Below are positions 8,579-16,993 of a stretch of DNA of 64,000 bases, piece by piece; the first letter of the stretch is position 1; each line of letters starts with the position of its first letter. The stretch spans positions 1 to 64,000 of the forward strand of contig NZ_JBQCCF010000019.1 in assembly GCF_051962475.1 (NCBI RefSeq). The letters run 5' to 3'. This stretch comes from Dyella_A sp051962475. GTDB taxonomy: Bacteria > Pseudomonadota > Gammaproteobacteria > Xanthomonadales > Rhodanobacteraceae. The notes under the pieces were generated by a model, which saw nothing but the letters and a program-made list of their open reading frames with translations, had not been told where the DNA came from and made no database searches. The position numbers and the translations under genes were made by a program.

Positions 8579-9127
8579 ATGACGCGCGATGCCTTCCACC
8601 CGATCCGATGCCAGGCCACACTGCGCCGGCCGGCGACGCCGGTAGACGCCGACTGGACGTTCCTGGTGCTGCCGAAAGCCGCAAGCGCGAAGTTGCCGTC
8701 GCGCAGCATGGTGACGGTGGACGGCACGCTAGCTGGTCATATTTTCCAGGCCACGCTGGAGCCGGACGGCGGCGGCAGCCACTGGCTGAAGGTGAGTGCC
8801 GCGCTGGGCGAAACTGCTCGCGTGGCCGCAGGTGACGAGGTGGCGCTCACGTTGGCGCCGGTGGCCGTGGAGCCGGAGCCGGTCGCGCCGCCGGAGCTGT
8901 TAGCGGCGCTGGCCGAGCACCCGGCCGCGCGCGCCGTGTGGGACGACATCACGCCGCTGGCCCGACGCGACTGGATCCACTGGATCGGCTCGGGCAAGCA
9001 GGCACAAACCCGCGATCGTCGCCTCCGCACGGCTTGCGACATGCTCGCCGCAGGCAAGCGCCGCGCCTGCTGCTTCGATCGATCAGGGATCTACAGCAAA
9101 GCGTTCCGCGCCCCCGAACCGGCCTGA
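8579..9127 (+). CDS. YdeI/OmpD-associated family protein (DUF1905 + YdeI)
   Basis: This 182-residue cytoplasmic protein has an N-terminal DUF1905-like beta-barrel (DADWTFLVLPKAASAKLPSRSMVTVDG, then GHIFQATLEPDGGGSHWLKVSA). Its C-terminal half is the YdeI/OmpD-associated domain (DDITPLARRDWIHWIGSGKQAQTRDRRLRTACDML). The pairing of the two domains is common, and the biochemical role is not established. The gene diverges from the ester hydrolase across 165 bp. The ATG at 8579 is the first in frame and leaves a complete DUF1905 start. Confidence 0.8.
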   Translation: MTRDAFHPIRCQATLRRPATPVDADWTFLVLPKAASAKLPSRSMVTVDGTLAGHIFQATLEPDGGGSHWLKVSAALGETARVAAGDEVALTLAPVAVEPEPVAPPELLAALAEHPAARAVWDDITPLARRDWIHWIGSGKQAQTRDRRLRTACDMLAAGKRRACCFDRSGIYSKAFRAPEPA

Positions 9128-9180
9128 TGGCGCTTCGCGTCGGGTCGTCCGTCGACTCTTCCGGGCGAAAGGCTGCGCGC

Positions 9181-10872
9181 TCAGCCCGGCACGCCGTAGC
9201 GCTTCAGCACGTGCTCGCCCATGCGCTGGGCCAGCTCGCGTTCGGCGTAGAAGACCGCCGTGACCAGTTCGCCCAGCAGCTCGGCCTCCTCCTCGTTGTG
9301 GGTGCGCACGATCACTTCCACGCCCGGGTTCAAGGCGCGGGCGCAGCTCATCATGCGGGGCAAGTCGATGATGTCCGGTGTGGCCACCACCACCATACCC
9401 GCGCGAGCCACGTGAGCCTGCACCAGTACCTCCGGTTCGGAAGCGTCGCCGTAGACCGCGGGCGTGCCATGTTCGCGGAGGCGCTCGACGATCTCCCGGT
9501 TGGTTTCCACCACCACGTGGGCGATGCCTCGTTCGGCCAGCGCGGCGCCGACGCGCCGACCCACGCGCCCGTAGCCCACCAGCACCACCTGCCCGGTGAG
9601 CAGGGTGTCATCGGTGTCGTCGGGCAGCTGGGTGAGCGGATCGGTCCGGCGGGGGAGCGGTTCGGCCAGTTCGGGGCCGCCGCCGAGCAGCCGTTCCAAC
9701 GGCGCCACCAGCGAGAACATCAGCGGATTGAGCGCGATGGAGAGCAGGGCGCCGGCAAGAATCAGGCTTTGCCCCTCGCGCGGCAGCAAGCCCAGGCTCA
9801 GGCCGAGGCCGGCGAGGATGAAGGAGAACTCGCCGATCTGCGCCAGGCTCGCCGACACCACCAGCGCCGTGTTCAGCGGATAGCGCAGCACCTTCACCAG
9901 CACCGCCGCCGCCACCGATTTGCCGAGCATGATGATGGCCGCCACCACCAGCACCTGCAGCGGATGACGCAGCAGGATCTGCGGATCGAACAGCATGCCT
10001 ACCGATACGAAGAACAGCACGGCGAACGCCTCGCGCAGCGGCAGCGATTCTTCGGCGGCGCGATGAGCGAATTCCGACTCACGGATCACCATCCCCGCGA
10101 AGAACGCGCCGAGTGCGAACGACACGCCGAACAGCGCCGCAGCTCCGTAGGCGATGCTTACCGCCACCGCCACCACGCACAGGGTGAACAACTCGCGTGA
10201 ACCGTGTCGCGCCACGTACCACAGCAATCGTGGCAACAGGCGTCGGCCGCCCAGCAACATCAGCGCGATGAAGGCACCGACCTTGAGCAGCGTAGCGATC
10301 AGCGTCCAGCCCAGCGTGCCGCCACCTTCCGGCGCGTGGCCGCCCAGCGCGCCCGAGAGCGGCGGCAGGATGACCAGCACCAGCACCATGACCAGGTCTT
10401 CCACCACCAGCCAGCCCACGGCGATGCGGCCGTTGAGGGAATCCAACGCCCCGCGCGATTCCAGCGCACGCAGCAGCACCACCGTGCTGGCAACCGACAG
10501 CGACAGCCCGAACACCAGGGCGCCGCCGATGCCCCAACCCCACGCCAGCGCCACGCCCGCGCCAAGCGCGGTAGCCACCGCTATCTGCAGGAGGGCGCCG
10601 GGCAGGGCGATGCGTCGCACGTCGAGCAGGTCGCGTGGCGAGAAGTGCAGCCCGACGCCAAACATCAGCAGCATCACGCCGATCTCGGCGAGCTCGCTGG
10701 CGATATCCGTGCTGGCTACGATGCCGGGCGTGAACGGGCCGATCGCCATGCCGGCGACCAGGTAGCCAACCAGTGCGGGCAACCGCAATCGCGTGGCCAC
10801 GATGCCCAGGATCAGTGCCACTCCCAGCGCCGCACTGAGGGTGGTGATTAGCGGCAAGGTGTCGTGGGTCAC
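9181..10872 (-). CDS. ybaL: YbaL-type cation:proton antiporter (CPA2) with TrkA-N domain
   Basis: The protein is about 563 residues: a CPA2 antiporter membrane domain of some 12 helices (LRLPALVGYLVAGMAIGPFTPG; VMLLMFGVGLHFSPRDLL) followed by a cytoplasmic TrkA-N nucleotide-binding domain (VVLVGYGRVGRRVGAALAERG, then VYGDASEPEVL). It follows E. coli YbaL closely from the first helix. I place the start at GTG 10872 because it reads VTHDTLPLIT, matches the family start and has GAGG six bases upstream; a GTG at 10905 would add 11 residues without a ribosome site. It is expected to exchange K+ or Na+ for protons under nucleotide control. Confidence 0.88.
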   Translation of the reverse strand: MTHDTLPLITTLSAALGVALILGIVATRLRLPALVGYLVAGMAIGPFTPGIVASTDIASELAEIGVMLLMFGVGLHFSPRDLLDVRRIALPGALLQIAVATALGAGVALAWGWGIGGALVFGLSLSVASTVVLLRALESRGALDSLNGRIAVGWLVVEDLVMVLVLVILPPLSGALGGHAPEGGGTLGWTLIATLLKVGAFIALMLLGGRRLLPRLLWYVARHGSRELFTLCVVAVAVSIAYGAAALFGVSFALGAFFAGMVIRESEFAHRAAEESLPLREAFAVLFFVSVGMLFDPQILLRHPLQVLVVAAIIMLGKSVAAAVLVKVLRYPLNTALVVSASLAQIGEFSFILAGLGLSLGLLPREGQSLILAGALLSIALNPLMFSLVAPLERLLGGGPELAEPLPRRTDPLTQLPDDTDDTLLTGQVVLVGYGRVGRRVGAALAERGIAHVVVETNREIVERLREHGTPAVYGDASEPEVLVQAHVARAGMVVVATPDIIDLPRMMSCARALNPGVEVIVRTHNEEEAELLGELVTAVFYAERELAQRMGEHVLKRYGVPG

Positions 10873-11189
10873 GGGCAGCCTCGTGTGGGGACGCGCGTCA
10901 TGCACGGGGAGGTAACTATGCCGGTTTGGCGACGCTCGCGGCGATATGCGACGAGGCGTGCGTCGATTTCACCGGGTGCACGCGTAGCAACCGCAACCGC
11001 TGAGGGTAGCGACGGCGCGTCGGTACGTGGGTGGCCGCGGCCGACGGCCATGCGAAGACAGGCTCCGGCTGCGTCGCATGGTGTCGCGGCGTGGGCCTTG
11101 GATGTGCTCCAGCGGTACGGAAGCCGGCGCGTGGCGCCGGAGCGCCAGGCGGGCCATCGATCCGACTGCCGGCATGGCGTGCCGTCAGA
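10873..11189. other. Intergenic region upstream of ybaL
   Basis: No credible gene is present. A 7-bp perfect hairpin (CCGGCGC 11124-11130, GCGCCGG 11134-11140) lies about 50 bases past the end of the PQQ-dehydrogenase gene and may end its transcript. The ybaL promoter should lie here, but no convincing -35/-10 pair was found. Confidence 0.5.
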
Positions 11190-12506
11190 TCACGGGGCGG
11201 GCGCCGAGGTCACCCGCCACACGGCGTTGCCCACGTCGTCGGCGATCAGCAAGGCACCGCTTGCATCCTGCGTCAGTCCCACCGGTGCGCCGTACAGCTC
11301 CGACTCGTCGGCGGAGTGGAAACCGGTGACCACCGGCTGCGGCTTGCCCACCGGGTTTCCCTGCGGAAACGCGACGAACACCACCTGATAGCCGCTGAGC
11401 GGCTTGCGATCCCAGCTGCCGTGTTCGCCGATGAACGCGCCGTTGTGGTACTGCGCGGGAAGGGCGTTGCCCTGCGTCATCAGGAAGCCCAGCGGGGCGA
11501 CGTGCGAACCGATGGCGTAGTCCGGCTTGATCGCCTTCTTCACCAGGTCCGGACGCTGCGGCTTGACGCGGGAGTCCACGTGCTGGCCCCAATAGCTGTA
11601 GGGCCAGCCGTAGAAAGCGCCTTCTTTCACCGAGGTCATGTAGTCCGGCACCAGGTCCGAGCCGATCTCGTCACGCTCGTTGACGATCGCCCACAGCTTG
11701 CCGGTTTGCGGCTCCCACTGCAGGCCGGTGGGGTTGCGCAGGCCCGAGGCATAGATGCGGCTGGCGCCGGTGGCCACGTCCACTTCCAGCACGTCGGCGC
11801 GGCGGTATTCCACGGCCAGCCCGTTCTCGGTGATGTTGCTGTTGGAGCCCACGCCCACGTACAGCTTGCTGCCGTCCGGGCTGGCCAGCAGCGCCTTGGT
11901 CCAGTGATGGTTGATGGTGTTGGGAAGATCGGTGAAGTAGGTGGGCGGTGCGGTGATCTGCGTTTGTCCGCTGACGTAAGGGAATGTCACGATCTCGTTG
12001 GTGTTGGCGACGTACAGCGTGTTGCCGATCAGCTGCACGCCGAACGGCGAGTCGAGGTGATCGATGAACACGTGCTGCTCCCACGCGCCGCCGCCAGGGG
12101 TCGGGCGCAACAGGGTGATCCGGTTGCCGCCCTTCGCGCCCTTGCCGGACCCGTTCTTGATCTTGCCGGCGATCAGCCCCTTGGGCGTGGTCGTGGGCTC
12201 GGTGCTGGGGCTGTTGGCCTCGACCACCAACACGTCGCCGTCGGGCAGGGTGTAGAGCTGACGCGGATGCTTCAGGTCGCTGGCGATCTTCTCGATCGCC
12301 AGGCCCGGGGCCACCTTGGGCGCTTGGTCGGCCTTCCAGCCCACGCCATTGGGCACGCGCATCGGTGGCAGCAAGAAATTCTTCGCTTCGGGCAAGGGCG
12401 GATTGCTGCCGGACTGCTCGGGAGGCGTGTAGGAAGCCTTGTGGCTGCATGCGGCAAGCGCCAGGCAGGCCAGCGGCAGCGCGTGCGTGAGGATGCGCTT
12501 ATTCAT
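11190..12506 (-). CDS. PQQ-type sugar dehydrogenase lipoprotein (sorbosone dehydrogenase-like)
   Basis: The 438-residue protein has a lipoprotein signal (MNKRILTHALPLACLALAAC, modified Cys20). A six-bladed beta-propeller of the soluble glucose/sorbosone dehydrogenase family follows. Typical elements are LKHPRQLYTLPDGDVLVVE, VGVGSNSN, SGLRNPTGLQWEPQTGKLW and GAFIGEHGSWDRKPLSGY. Members oxidise aldoses or related sugars with PQQ at the outer surface of the inner membrane or in the periplasm. The start overlaps the preceding DUF2231 gene by 8 bases, so the two are translationally coupled. No PQQ biosynthesis genes are present in this window. Confidence 0.88.
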   Translation of the reverse strand: MNKRILTHALPLACLALAACSHKASYTPPEQSGSNPPLPEAKNFLLPPMRVPNGVGWKADQAPKVAPGLAIEKIASDLKHPRQLYTLPDGDVLVVEANSPSTEPTTTPKGLIAGKIKNGSGKGAKGGNRITLLRPTPGGGAWEQHVFIDHLDSPFGVQLIGNTLYVANTNEIVTFPYVSGQTQITAPPTYFTDLPNTINHHWTKALLASPDGSKLYVGVGSNSNITENGLAVEYRRADVLEVDVATGASRIYASGLRNPTGLQWEPQTGKLWAIVNERDEIGSDLVPDYMTSVKEGAFYGWPYSYWGQHVDSRVKPQRPDLVKKAIKPDYAIGSHVAPLGFLMTQGNALPAQYHNGAFIGEHGSWDRKPLSGYQVVFVAFPQGNPVGKPQPVVTGFHSADESELYGAPVGLTQDASGALLIADDVGNAVWRVTSAPAP

Positions 12507-12942
12507 GGATGAGGCCTCCCGGAGTGGTGTAGCGCACGGCGATCACCACCTGTCCGATCGCCAGCAGCAGCACGGTGCTGACCGAGAGCCAGACGTTGGC
12601 CGGCACCACACCGTAGGCGTCGCGCGAATGCACCAGCGCGTTGAAGATCGCCAGCACGATGGCCACCAGGTTGAGCCAGAAATCCAGCCGATCGGCGGCC
12701 AGCGCGGTCTGCCGCGAGGTAATCCATACCTGCGCGAGGTTGATCAGCCGCGGCACGATCGCGAACAGCAGGCCAAATACGATCAGCCATGCCGCTGCGT
12801 GGTCCCAGAGGATCGTGGCGGTGTTTGCGTACAGGATGTCGAAGATCAGCGCCGCGACAAAACAGCCGAACGGAATCGGATTGAGCAAGGCATAGATGGC
12901 GTTGGCGACGACGGATCGCCGCGGTGGGACGAGGTAACTCAT
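12499..12942 (-). CDS. DUF2231-type membrane protein
   Basis: A 147-residue integral membrane protein with four predicted helices: IPFGCFVAALIFDILYA, HAAAWLIVFGLLFAIVP, LVAIVLAIFNALVHSRD and VWLSVSTVLLLAIGQVVIA. The arrangement fits the DUF2231 family, often found beside PQQ or haem dehydrogenases. It overlaps the downstream sugar dehydrogenase by 8 bases (its TAA lies inside the start region ATGAATAA), indicating a two-gene operon. A role as membrane anchor or electron acceptor for the dehydrogenase is inferred from context only; no haem ligands stand out. Confidence 0.8.
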   Translation of the reverse strand: MSYLVPPRRSVVANAIYALLNPIPFGCFVAALIFDILYANTATILWDHAAAWLIVFGLLFAIVPRLINLAQVWITSRQTALAADRLDFWLNLVAIVLAIFNALVHSRDAYGVVPANVWLSVSTVLLLAIGQVVIAVRYTTPGGLIHE

Positions 12943-13204
12943 GGCGGGCTCTCGCTGCGAGGGGCGGGCACCGGCCGGCTCGGCGCGTGGCGCAACTGTC
13001 GGTCTGGTCGATGCGTAGGGTGGAAGCCCACGGTAGTCAGCCGGATGTCGATGCCCCGTGGAAGTCGTGCAGCCTTCGTCGACGGTTTTTCGTCACGCCG
13101 ACAACGCCCTCTTGAGCAACACGTCGTACAGCTCCAACCGGTATCGCGCGCCGATCTGCAGCAGGCTCACCGAGTACATCGGGGCGGACGCGGAGGGTAC
13201 GCGT

Positions 13205-13222
13205 CTGGGCGCCAGCGCCCAG
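13205..13222 (-). terminator. Short hairpin after the HD-GYP gene
   Basis: CTGGGCG (13205-13211) and CGCCCAG (13216-13222) form a perfect 7-bp stem with a CCAG loop, 10 bases beyond the HD-GYP stop. There is no T-tract. Between it and 12943 lies a minus-strand open stretch ending in ALSA at about 13098 that looks like a C-terminal fragment, but it has no start and I do not call it a gene. Confidence 0.4.
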
Positions 13223-13231
13223 CTGGTGACC

Positions 13232-14434
13232 TCATTCGCGCAGCAGGCGGGGGATGTGGAGGCCCCAGCTGGCCGGATCCTCGATGCCGGTGATGCGGTC
13301 GTCCGACTCGGCCAGCTCCAGTTGGGTCGGTTCCAGCGGTTCGCCGTCGGGCAGGCGGCAGACCAGTCGCACGGTCGGGTTGAGCGAGCTGCCCTCGCCT
13401 TGTGCCAGCACCACGGCGAGACGCTCGGATGACAACCGCACCAGGGTGCCGGTGGGGTAGATGCCGATGAGCTTGACGAAGGCGTGGAAGATCTCGCGGT
13501 CGAAGTGGCCGTCCTGCCACTCGGCCATGCGCCGGATCGCTTCGGCCGGTTCCCAGCCGCGCTTGTAGGGGCGGTCGGAGGTGATCGCGTCGTACACGTC
13601 GCAGATCGCGCCCATGCGGGCGGCGCGGCTGATGGTGTCGCCGGCGAGTCTTTCCGGGTAGCCGCTGCCGTCGGTTTTTTCGTGGTGGTGCAGGCATACG
13701 TCCAGCGCCACGGGGCCGGCGGCTGCCTCGCGGCGCAGGATGTCCCAGCCGATCTGCGGGTGCTGGCGCACCGAGGTCATTTCCAGCGGACTCAACCGGC
13801 CGGGCTTATTGAGCACGGCGTCGGGCACGCCGACCTTGCCGATGTCGTGGAGCAAGCCAGCCAGGCCCAGCTCCTTAAGTTCGCTGCCGGCGTATCCGAG
13901 CCGGCGCCCCAGCGCCATCATCAACGCGGCGACGGCGACCGAATGCAGGTAGGTGTAGTCGTCCTTGTTCTTCAGCCGCAGCACGCTGAGCATGGCGGCA
14001 GGATTGCGCGCGATCGCATCATCTACTTCGTCGACGATGCTGGCGGCCGATTCCATGCGCAGCGCGCGACCCATGCGAGCGTCCTGGAACAGCGCCTTGG
14101 CCGCGGCCTTGGCGCGATCGCGAAGCTCTTCGGCACGGGCAATGTCGTTGCCGAAGGCGGTGCGCGGCGGCTCCGGCTTCGGTGGGACGGGCGGCGGAGC
14201 CGGCGCCGCAGGCGAGGCCGCGCGGGCCACCGGCTGCGTAAGGTCCAGGCCCTTGACCGTGTCGATCCACACTTCCAAGTTGCCCATGGCGCGCAGGGTG
14301 GCCAGGGTAGTGTCGTCCTCCACCAGGAACGAGCCACGCCAGAACGGGTGGTCCAGCCAGTTGCCGCAGATCTTGTGCACGTACATGCCACGCGCGACGC
14401 GCGCGACGGGAATTTTCTTCAGCGGCGAGGTCAT
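13232..14434 (-). CDS. HD-GYP domain phosphodiesterase (DUF3391 N-terminus)
   Basis: The 400-residue soluble protein has an N-terminal DUF3391 domain (residues 1-65, KKIPVARVARGMYVHKICGNW) and a Pro/Ala-rich linker (about 70-92). The HD-GYP domain has the metal-binding HDIGK (196-200) and the signature HHHEKTDGSGYP (249-260). These enzymes degrade cyclic di-GMP to pGpG/GMP and act in the cytoplasm on motility and biofilm control. All catalytic elements look intact. ATG 14434 is chosen because the DUF3391 domain starts three residues later; the longer in-frame extension is not family-like. The divergent neighbour is a small AraC regulator. Confidence 0.92.
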   Translation of the reverse strand: MTSPLKKIPVARVARGMYVHKICGNWLDHPFWRGSFLVEDDTTLATLRAMGNLEVWIDTVKGLDLTQPVARAASPAAPAPPPVPPKPEPPRTAFGNDIARAEELRDRAKAAAKALFQDARMGRALRMESAASIVDEVDDAIARNPAAMLSVLRLKNKDDYTYLHSVAVAALMMALGRRLGYAGSELKELGLAGLLHDIGKVGVPDAVLNKPGRLSPLEMTSVRQHPQIGWDILRREAAAGPVALDVCLHHHEKTDGSGYPERLAGDTISRAARMGAICDVYDAITSDRPYKRGWEPAEAIRRMAEWQDGHFDREIFHAFVKLIGIYPTGTLVRLSSERLAVVLAQGEGSSLNPTVRLVCRLPDGEPLEPTQLELAESDDRITGIEDPASWGLHIPRLLRE

Positions 14435-14770
14435 GTAGTGGCCAATCCGTCTCTCGTCGATTGTTGCGCCCGCGCAGCCATGCGGAGCGCCGGCCGCAAT
14501 GGCCGCCGGCACCCCGCTGGAACCCCCGGTTCCGTGCGGTGCGTCCCGTTATCGGCGCTGGAGCGCCACACTTGAGCCCGCGCGAAAGCAACTGCGGACA
14601 GGACGCGCATCGATCCCGCAGCAAGTTGATCGAACGTAGGCCGCGGCGCGGACCAGGGGCAAGGGAGGCGCTCGCGCCGCTCCGAGGCGGTGTTTCCTTG
14701 GCTATCCGCGGAAGTACCGGCGCCGCGTCACTTGGTTGAGCGCGCCGGCGGCGGGTGGGACGATGCGTGG
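14435..14770. other. Divergent intergenic region, no gene seen
   Basis: 336 bases between the HD-GYP and AraC genes. It contains GCCGGC repeats around 14490-14515 that can pair into a short hairpin, but no convincing promoter, operator or small gene was recognised. Confidence 0.4.
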
Positions 14771-15220
14771 ATGAGCCAGTTGCCCGCTTCCGACATCGCC
14801 CTGCGCGATCTCGCCCGCCTGCGCCGCGTGCGCGACCGCATCGATCGCGAATACGCCCAGCCGCTGGACGTGGACGCGCTGGCGCGGGGCATCGGCATGT
14901 CTTCCGGGCATCTGAGCCGGCAGTTCAAGCTGGCCTTCGGCGAGTCACCATACAGCTACCTGATGACGCGCCGCATCGAGCGGGCGATGGCGCTGTTACG
15001 GCGCGGCGACCTTAGCGTCACCGAAGTCTGCTTCACCGTGGGCTGCGCCTCGCTGGGTACCTTCAGCACACGCTTCAGCGAGTTGGTGGGTATGTCACCC
15101 AGCGTCTATCGGCGTGAGGCGGCGCAGGCGACGGCAGGCCTGCCCTCGTGCGTGGCGCGGCAGGTGACGCGACCGATCAGGAATCGAGAAGCGCCGAGCC
15201 GCGAGCCGGACCTAGCATGA
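14771..15220 (+). CDS. Small AraC-type regulator (DNA-binding domain only)
   Basis: A 149-residue protein made almost entirely of an AraC double HTH: DVDALARGIGMSSGHLSRQFKLAFGESPYSYLMTRRIERAM, then FTVGCASLGTFSTRFSELVGMSPSVYRR. It lacks a separate effector domain. The stop TGA (15218-15220) overlaps the ATG (15217) of the following VOC gene, so the pair is translationally coupled. This AraC-VOC pair is a recurrent arrangement, which suggests that the regulator controls or is controlled with the VOC protein. The start ATG 14771 precedes the HTH by about 35 residues. Confidence 0.88.
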   Translation: MSQLPASDIALRDLARLRRVRDRIDREYAQPLDVDALARGIGMSSGHLSRQFKLAFGESPYSYLMTRRIERAMALLRRGDLSVTEVCFTVGCASLGTFSTRFSELVGMSPSVYRREAAQATAGLPSCVARQVTRPIRNREAPSREPDLA

Positions 15221-15660
15221 CGGCTCCTTCCACCACCCAGGCGAGCGCCATGGATATCACCATCCACTCCAGTTTCCTGCCACACACCGACCCGGACGCC
15301 TCGCTGGCGTTCTACCGCGACACGCTCGGCTTCGAGGTGCGCAAGGATGTCGGCTACAACGGCATGCGCTGGATCACCGTCGGTCCACCCGATCAGCCCG
15401 GCACCTCGATCGTGCTGTTTCCCCCGGCGGCCAGCCCCGGCGTCACCGATGAAGAAAAGCGCACCATCGCCGAGATGATGGCCAAGGGCACCTACGCGAT
15501 CATGTTGCTGGCCACGCGCGATCTCGATGCCGCATTCGAGCGCATCGCCGCCAGCGGCGCGGAGATCGTGGAGGAGCCGACCATGCAGCCCTACGGCGTG
15601 CGCGACTGCGCCGTGCGCGACCCGGCCGGCAACCTGCTGCGCGTGCAGGAGCAGCGCTGA
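15217..15660 (+). CDS. VOC-family (glyoxalase-like) protein
   Basis: A 147-residue VOC protein: HSSFLPHTDPDASLAFYRDTLGFEVRKDVGY begins the first beta-alpha-beta unit, and the second half ends in GVRDCAVRDPAGNLLRVQEQ. The final strand has the expected PAGN turn. VOC proteins include glyoxalases, dioxygenases and antibiotic-binding proteins; the substrate is unknown. ATG 15217 overlaps the AraC stop (ATGA). A second in-frame ATG at 15250 begins MDITIHSSF and matches the usual homologue start, so either may be used. Confidence 0.85.
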   Translation: MTAPSTTQASAMDITIHSSFLPHTDPDASLAFYRDTLGFEVRKDVGYNGMRWITVGPPDQPGTSIVLFPPAASPGVTDEEKRTIAEMMAKGTYAIMLLATRDLDAAFERIAASGAEIVEEPTMQPYGVRDCAVRDPAGNLLRVQEQR

Positions 15661-15947
15661 GCGGTGCGGATCGCTTCGCCGCAGCGGTCGGCGCGTGCTT
15701 ACTGCCGCTCAAAGCGATAGCTGGCGTATACCGACGCGCCTTTGCTTTGTCGGTGCCTGGCACTTCTGGCCTGTGCCGGTGTGGTGCTGCGGCGTGTGTG
15801 CAGGCAACTTATCCGCAGAGTCACGACGGATACCTTCGGCGATGCGACAGTTGCGTTCGCCGTCAACATCGGCCCCGCGGCGTGCCGATATCGGCCACCT
15901 CCGACAGCCTTAGACATGTTAAAAAATCCCACGAAGGAGTCACTGGC

Positions 15948-16373
15948 ATGAACAAGAGCAGCCCCGGCGCGGCCCCGGCAGCCGATACCCCTTCGGCACG
16001 TATCGATGCCCGTATTCGTGAACTCGGCGATTGGCGCGGCGAAGCGCTCGCGCAGATCCGTTCGCTGATTCGGCAGGCCGTGCCGGGCGTGATGGAGGAA
16101 TGGAAGTGGCGCGGCGTGCCGGTGTGGTACAGCGACGGCATGCTCTGCACCGGCGAGACCTACAAGGCCAGCGTGAAGGTGACCTTCGCCCATGGCGCCG
16201 AGCTGGATGACCCGGCCGGACTGTTCAATGCCAGCCTGGACGGCAACACCCGCCGTGCCATCGATTTCCGCGAGGGTGAGGCGATCGACCAGCCAGCCTT
16301 GCTGGCGTTGATCCGCGCGGCGGCCGCGCGCAATGCAACGAGCCAGCCGTCGCGGAAGAAAAAATCGACATGA
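15948..16373 (+). CDS. DUF1801-domain protein
   Basis: This 141-residue protein has the DUF1801 (YdhG-like) pattern: an N-terminal helix RIDARIRELGDWRGEALAQIRSLIRQAVPGVMEEWKWRGVPVW, then YKASVKVTFAHGAEL and NTRRAIDFREGEAID. It ends in a basic tail (RKKKST). The family adopts an SRPBCC-unrelated alpha/beta fold of unknown function, often near AraC or VOC genes. AAGGAG lies about seven bases before ATG 15948, a strong ribosome site. The 287 bases upstream hold no recognised gene. Confidence 0.82.
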   Translation: MNKSSPGAAPAADTPSARIDARIRELGDWRGEALAQIRSLIRQAVPGVMEEWKWRGVPVWYSDGMLCTGETYKASVKVTFAHGAELDDPAGLFNASLDGNTRRAIDFREGEAIDQPALLALIRAAAARNATSQPSRKKKST

Positions 16374-16427
16374 GCGGCGGGCGGCGCGCGCTCCGGTCCA
16401 TCAGCCGAACAGGTGCGCGCCAGGCGG

Positions 16428-16793
16428 CTAGCGTGCCGGCTTCGCGTCCAGGCGCAGGGCATGCACGCGGCAGATGTCGACGGCGCCGAGCCGTTCGACC
16501 CGCTGGTTGCGGAACGTAATGCGCAGATCGCGCAGGCACTGGCCGGGCGGTACCCGCAAGGTGGTGGCGGTCAGGCCTCCCTGCAGGGGCTGACCGAGCG
16601 CGATGCGTTGGAACGCCTCGCTGCCGGCGGGGGCGACGGCCACGGCGGTCACGCTGTCGAACGTGGCGTTCACCAGCTGGAGGTACGGCCCGGGTGCCGT
16701 CGTGGCATCGCGATGTGGTGTGCTGGCAGCGCAGGCGGCGGTGAATGTGGTGACGAGGGCGATAGAACAGATGGCGGCGCGTGGCAGGGTCAC
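16428..16793 (-). CDS. Small putative lipoprotein
   Basis: Starting at GTG 16793, with GGAGA a few bases upstream, the 121-residue product begins (M)TLPRAAICSIALVTTFTAACAAS. This is a signal peptide ending in a lipobox-like TAAC. The mature part is mostly beta (GPYLQLVNATFDSVTAVAVAP; GGLTATTLRVPPGQCLRDLRITF) and ends with a basic segment. No family is recognised. It is convergent with the DUF1801 gene and divergent from the histidine kinase at 16994. Confidence 0.6.
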   Translation of the reverse strand: MTLPRAAICSIALVTTFTAACAASTPHRDATTAPGPYLQLVNATFDSVTAVAVAPAGSEAFQRIALGQPLQGGLTATTLRVPPGQCLRDLRITFRNQRVERLGAVDICRVHALRLDAKPAR

Positions 16794-16993
16794 GATGGCT
16801 CTCCGGCAAAGGGGAAGCGGGTCGCGCACCGGGCGCTCCGCGTGACCATCTGGCCGCGGGAGGCGGGCGCGGCGGAAGCGCGGTGGGACGAATCGTCGTG
16901 ACGGCGTGACCAATCGCAGCAGGGCGGCGCTTTGCTTTCCAGCGGCCGCGGGCTGCGCCTAGGATGCAGCCAGCTCCCCACTGGACACGCGCG

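Noticed and set aside
13098..13200. Minus-strand stretch encoding a plausible C-terminus ending in ALSA
   Set aside because: It looks protein-like but has no start codon with a ribosome site and too little length to identify; it may be a gene remnant.
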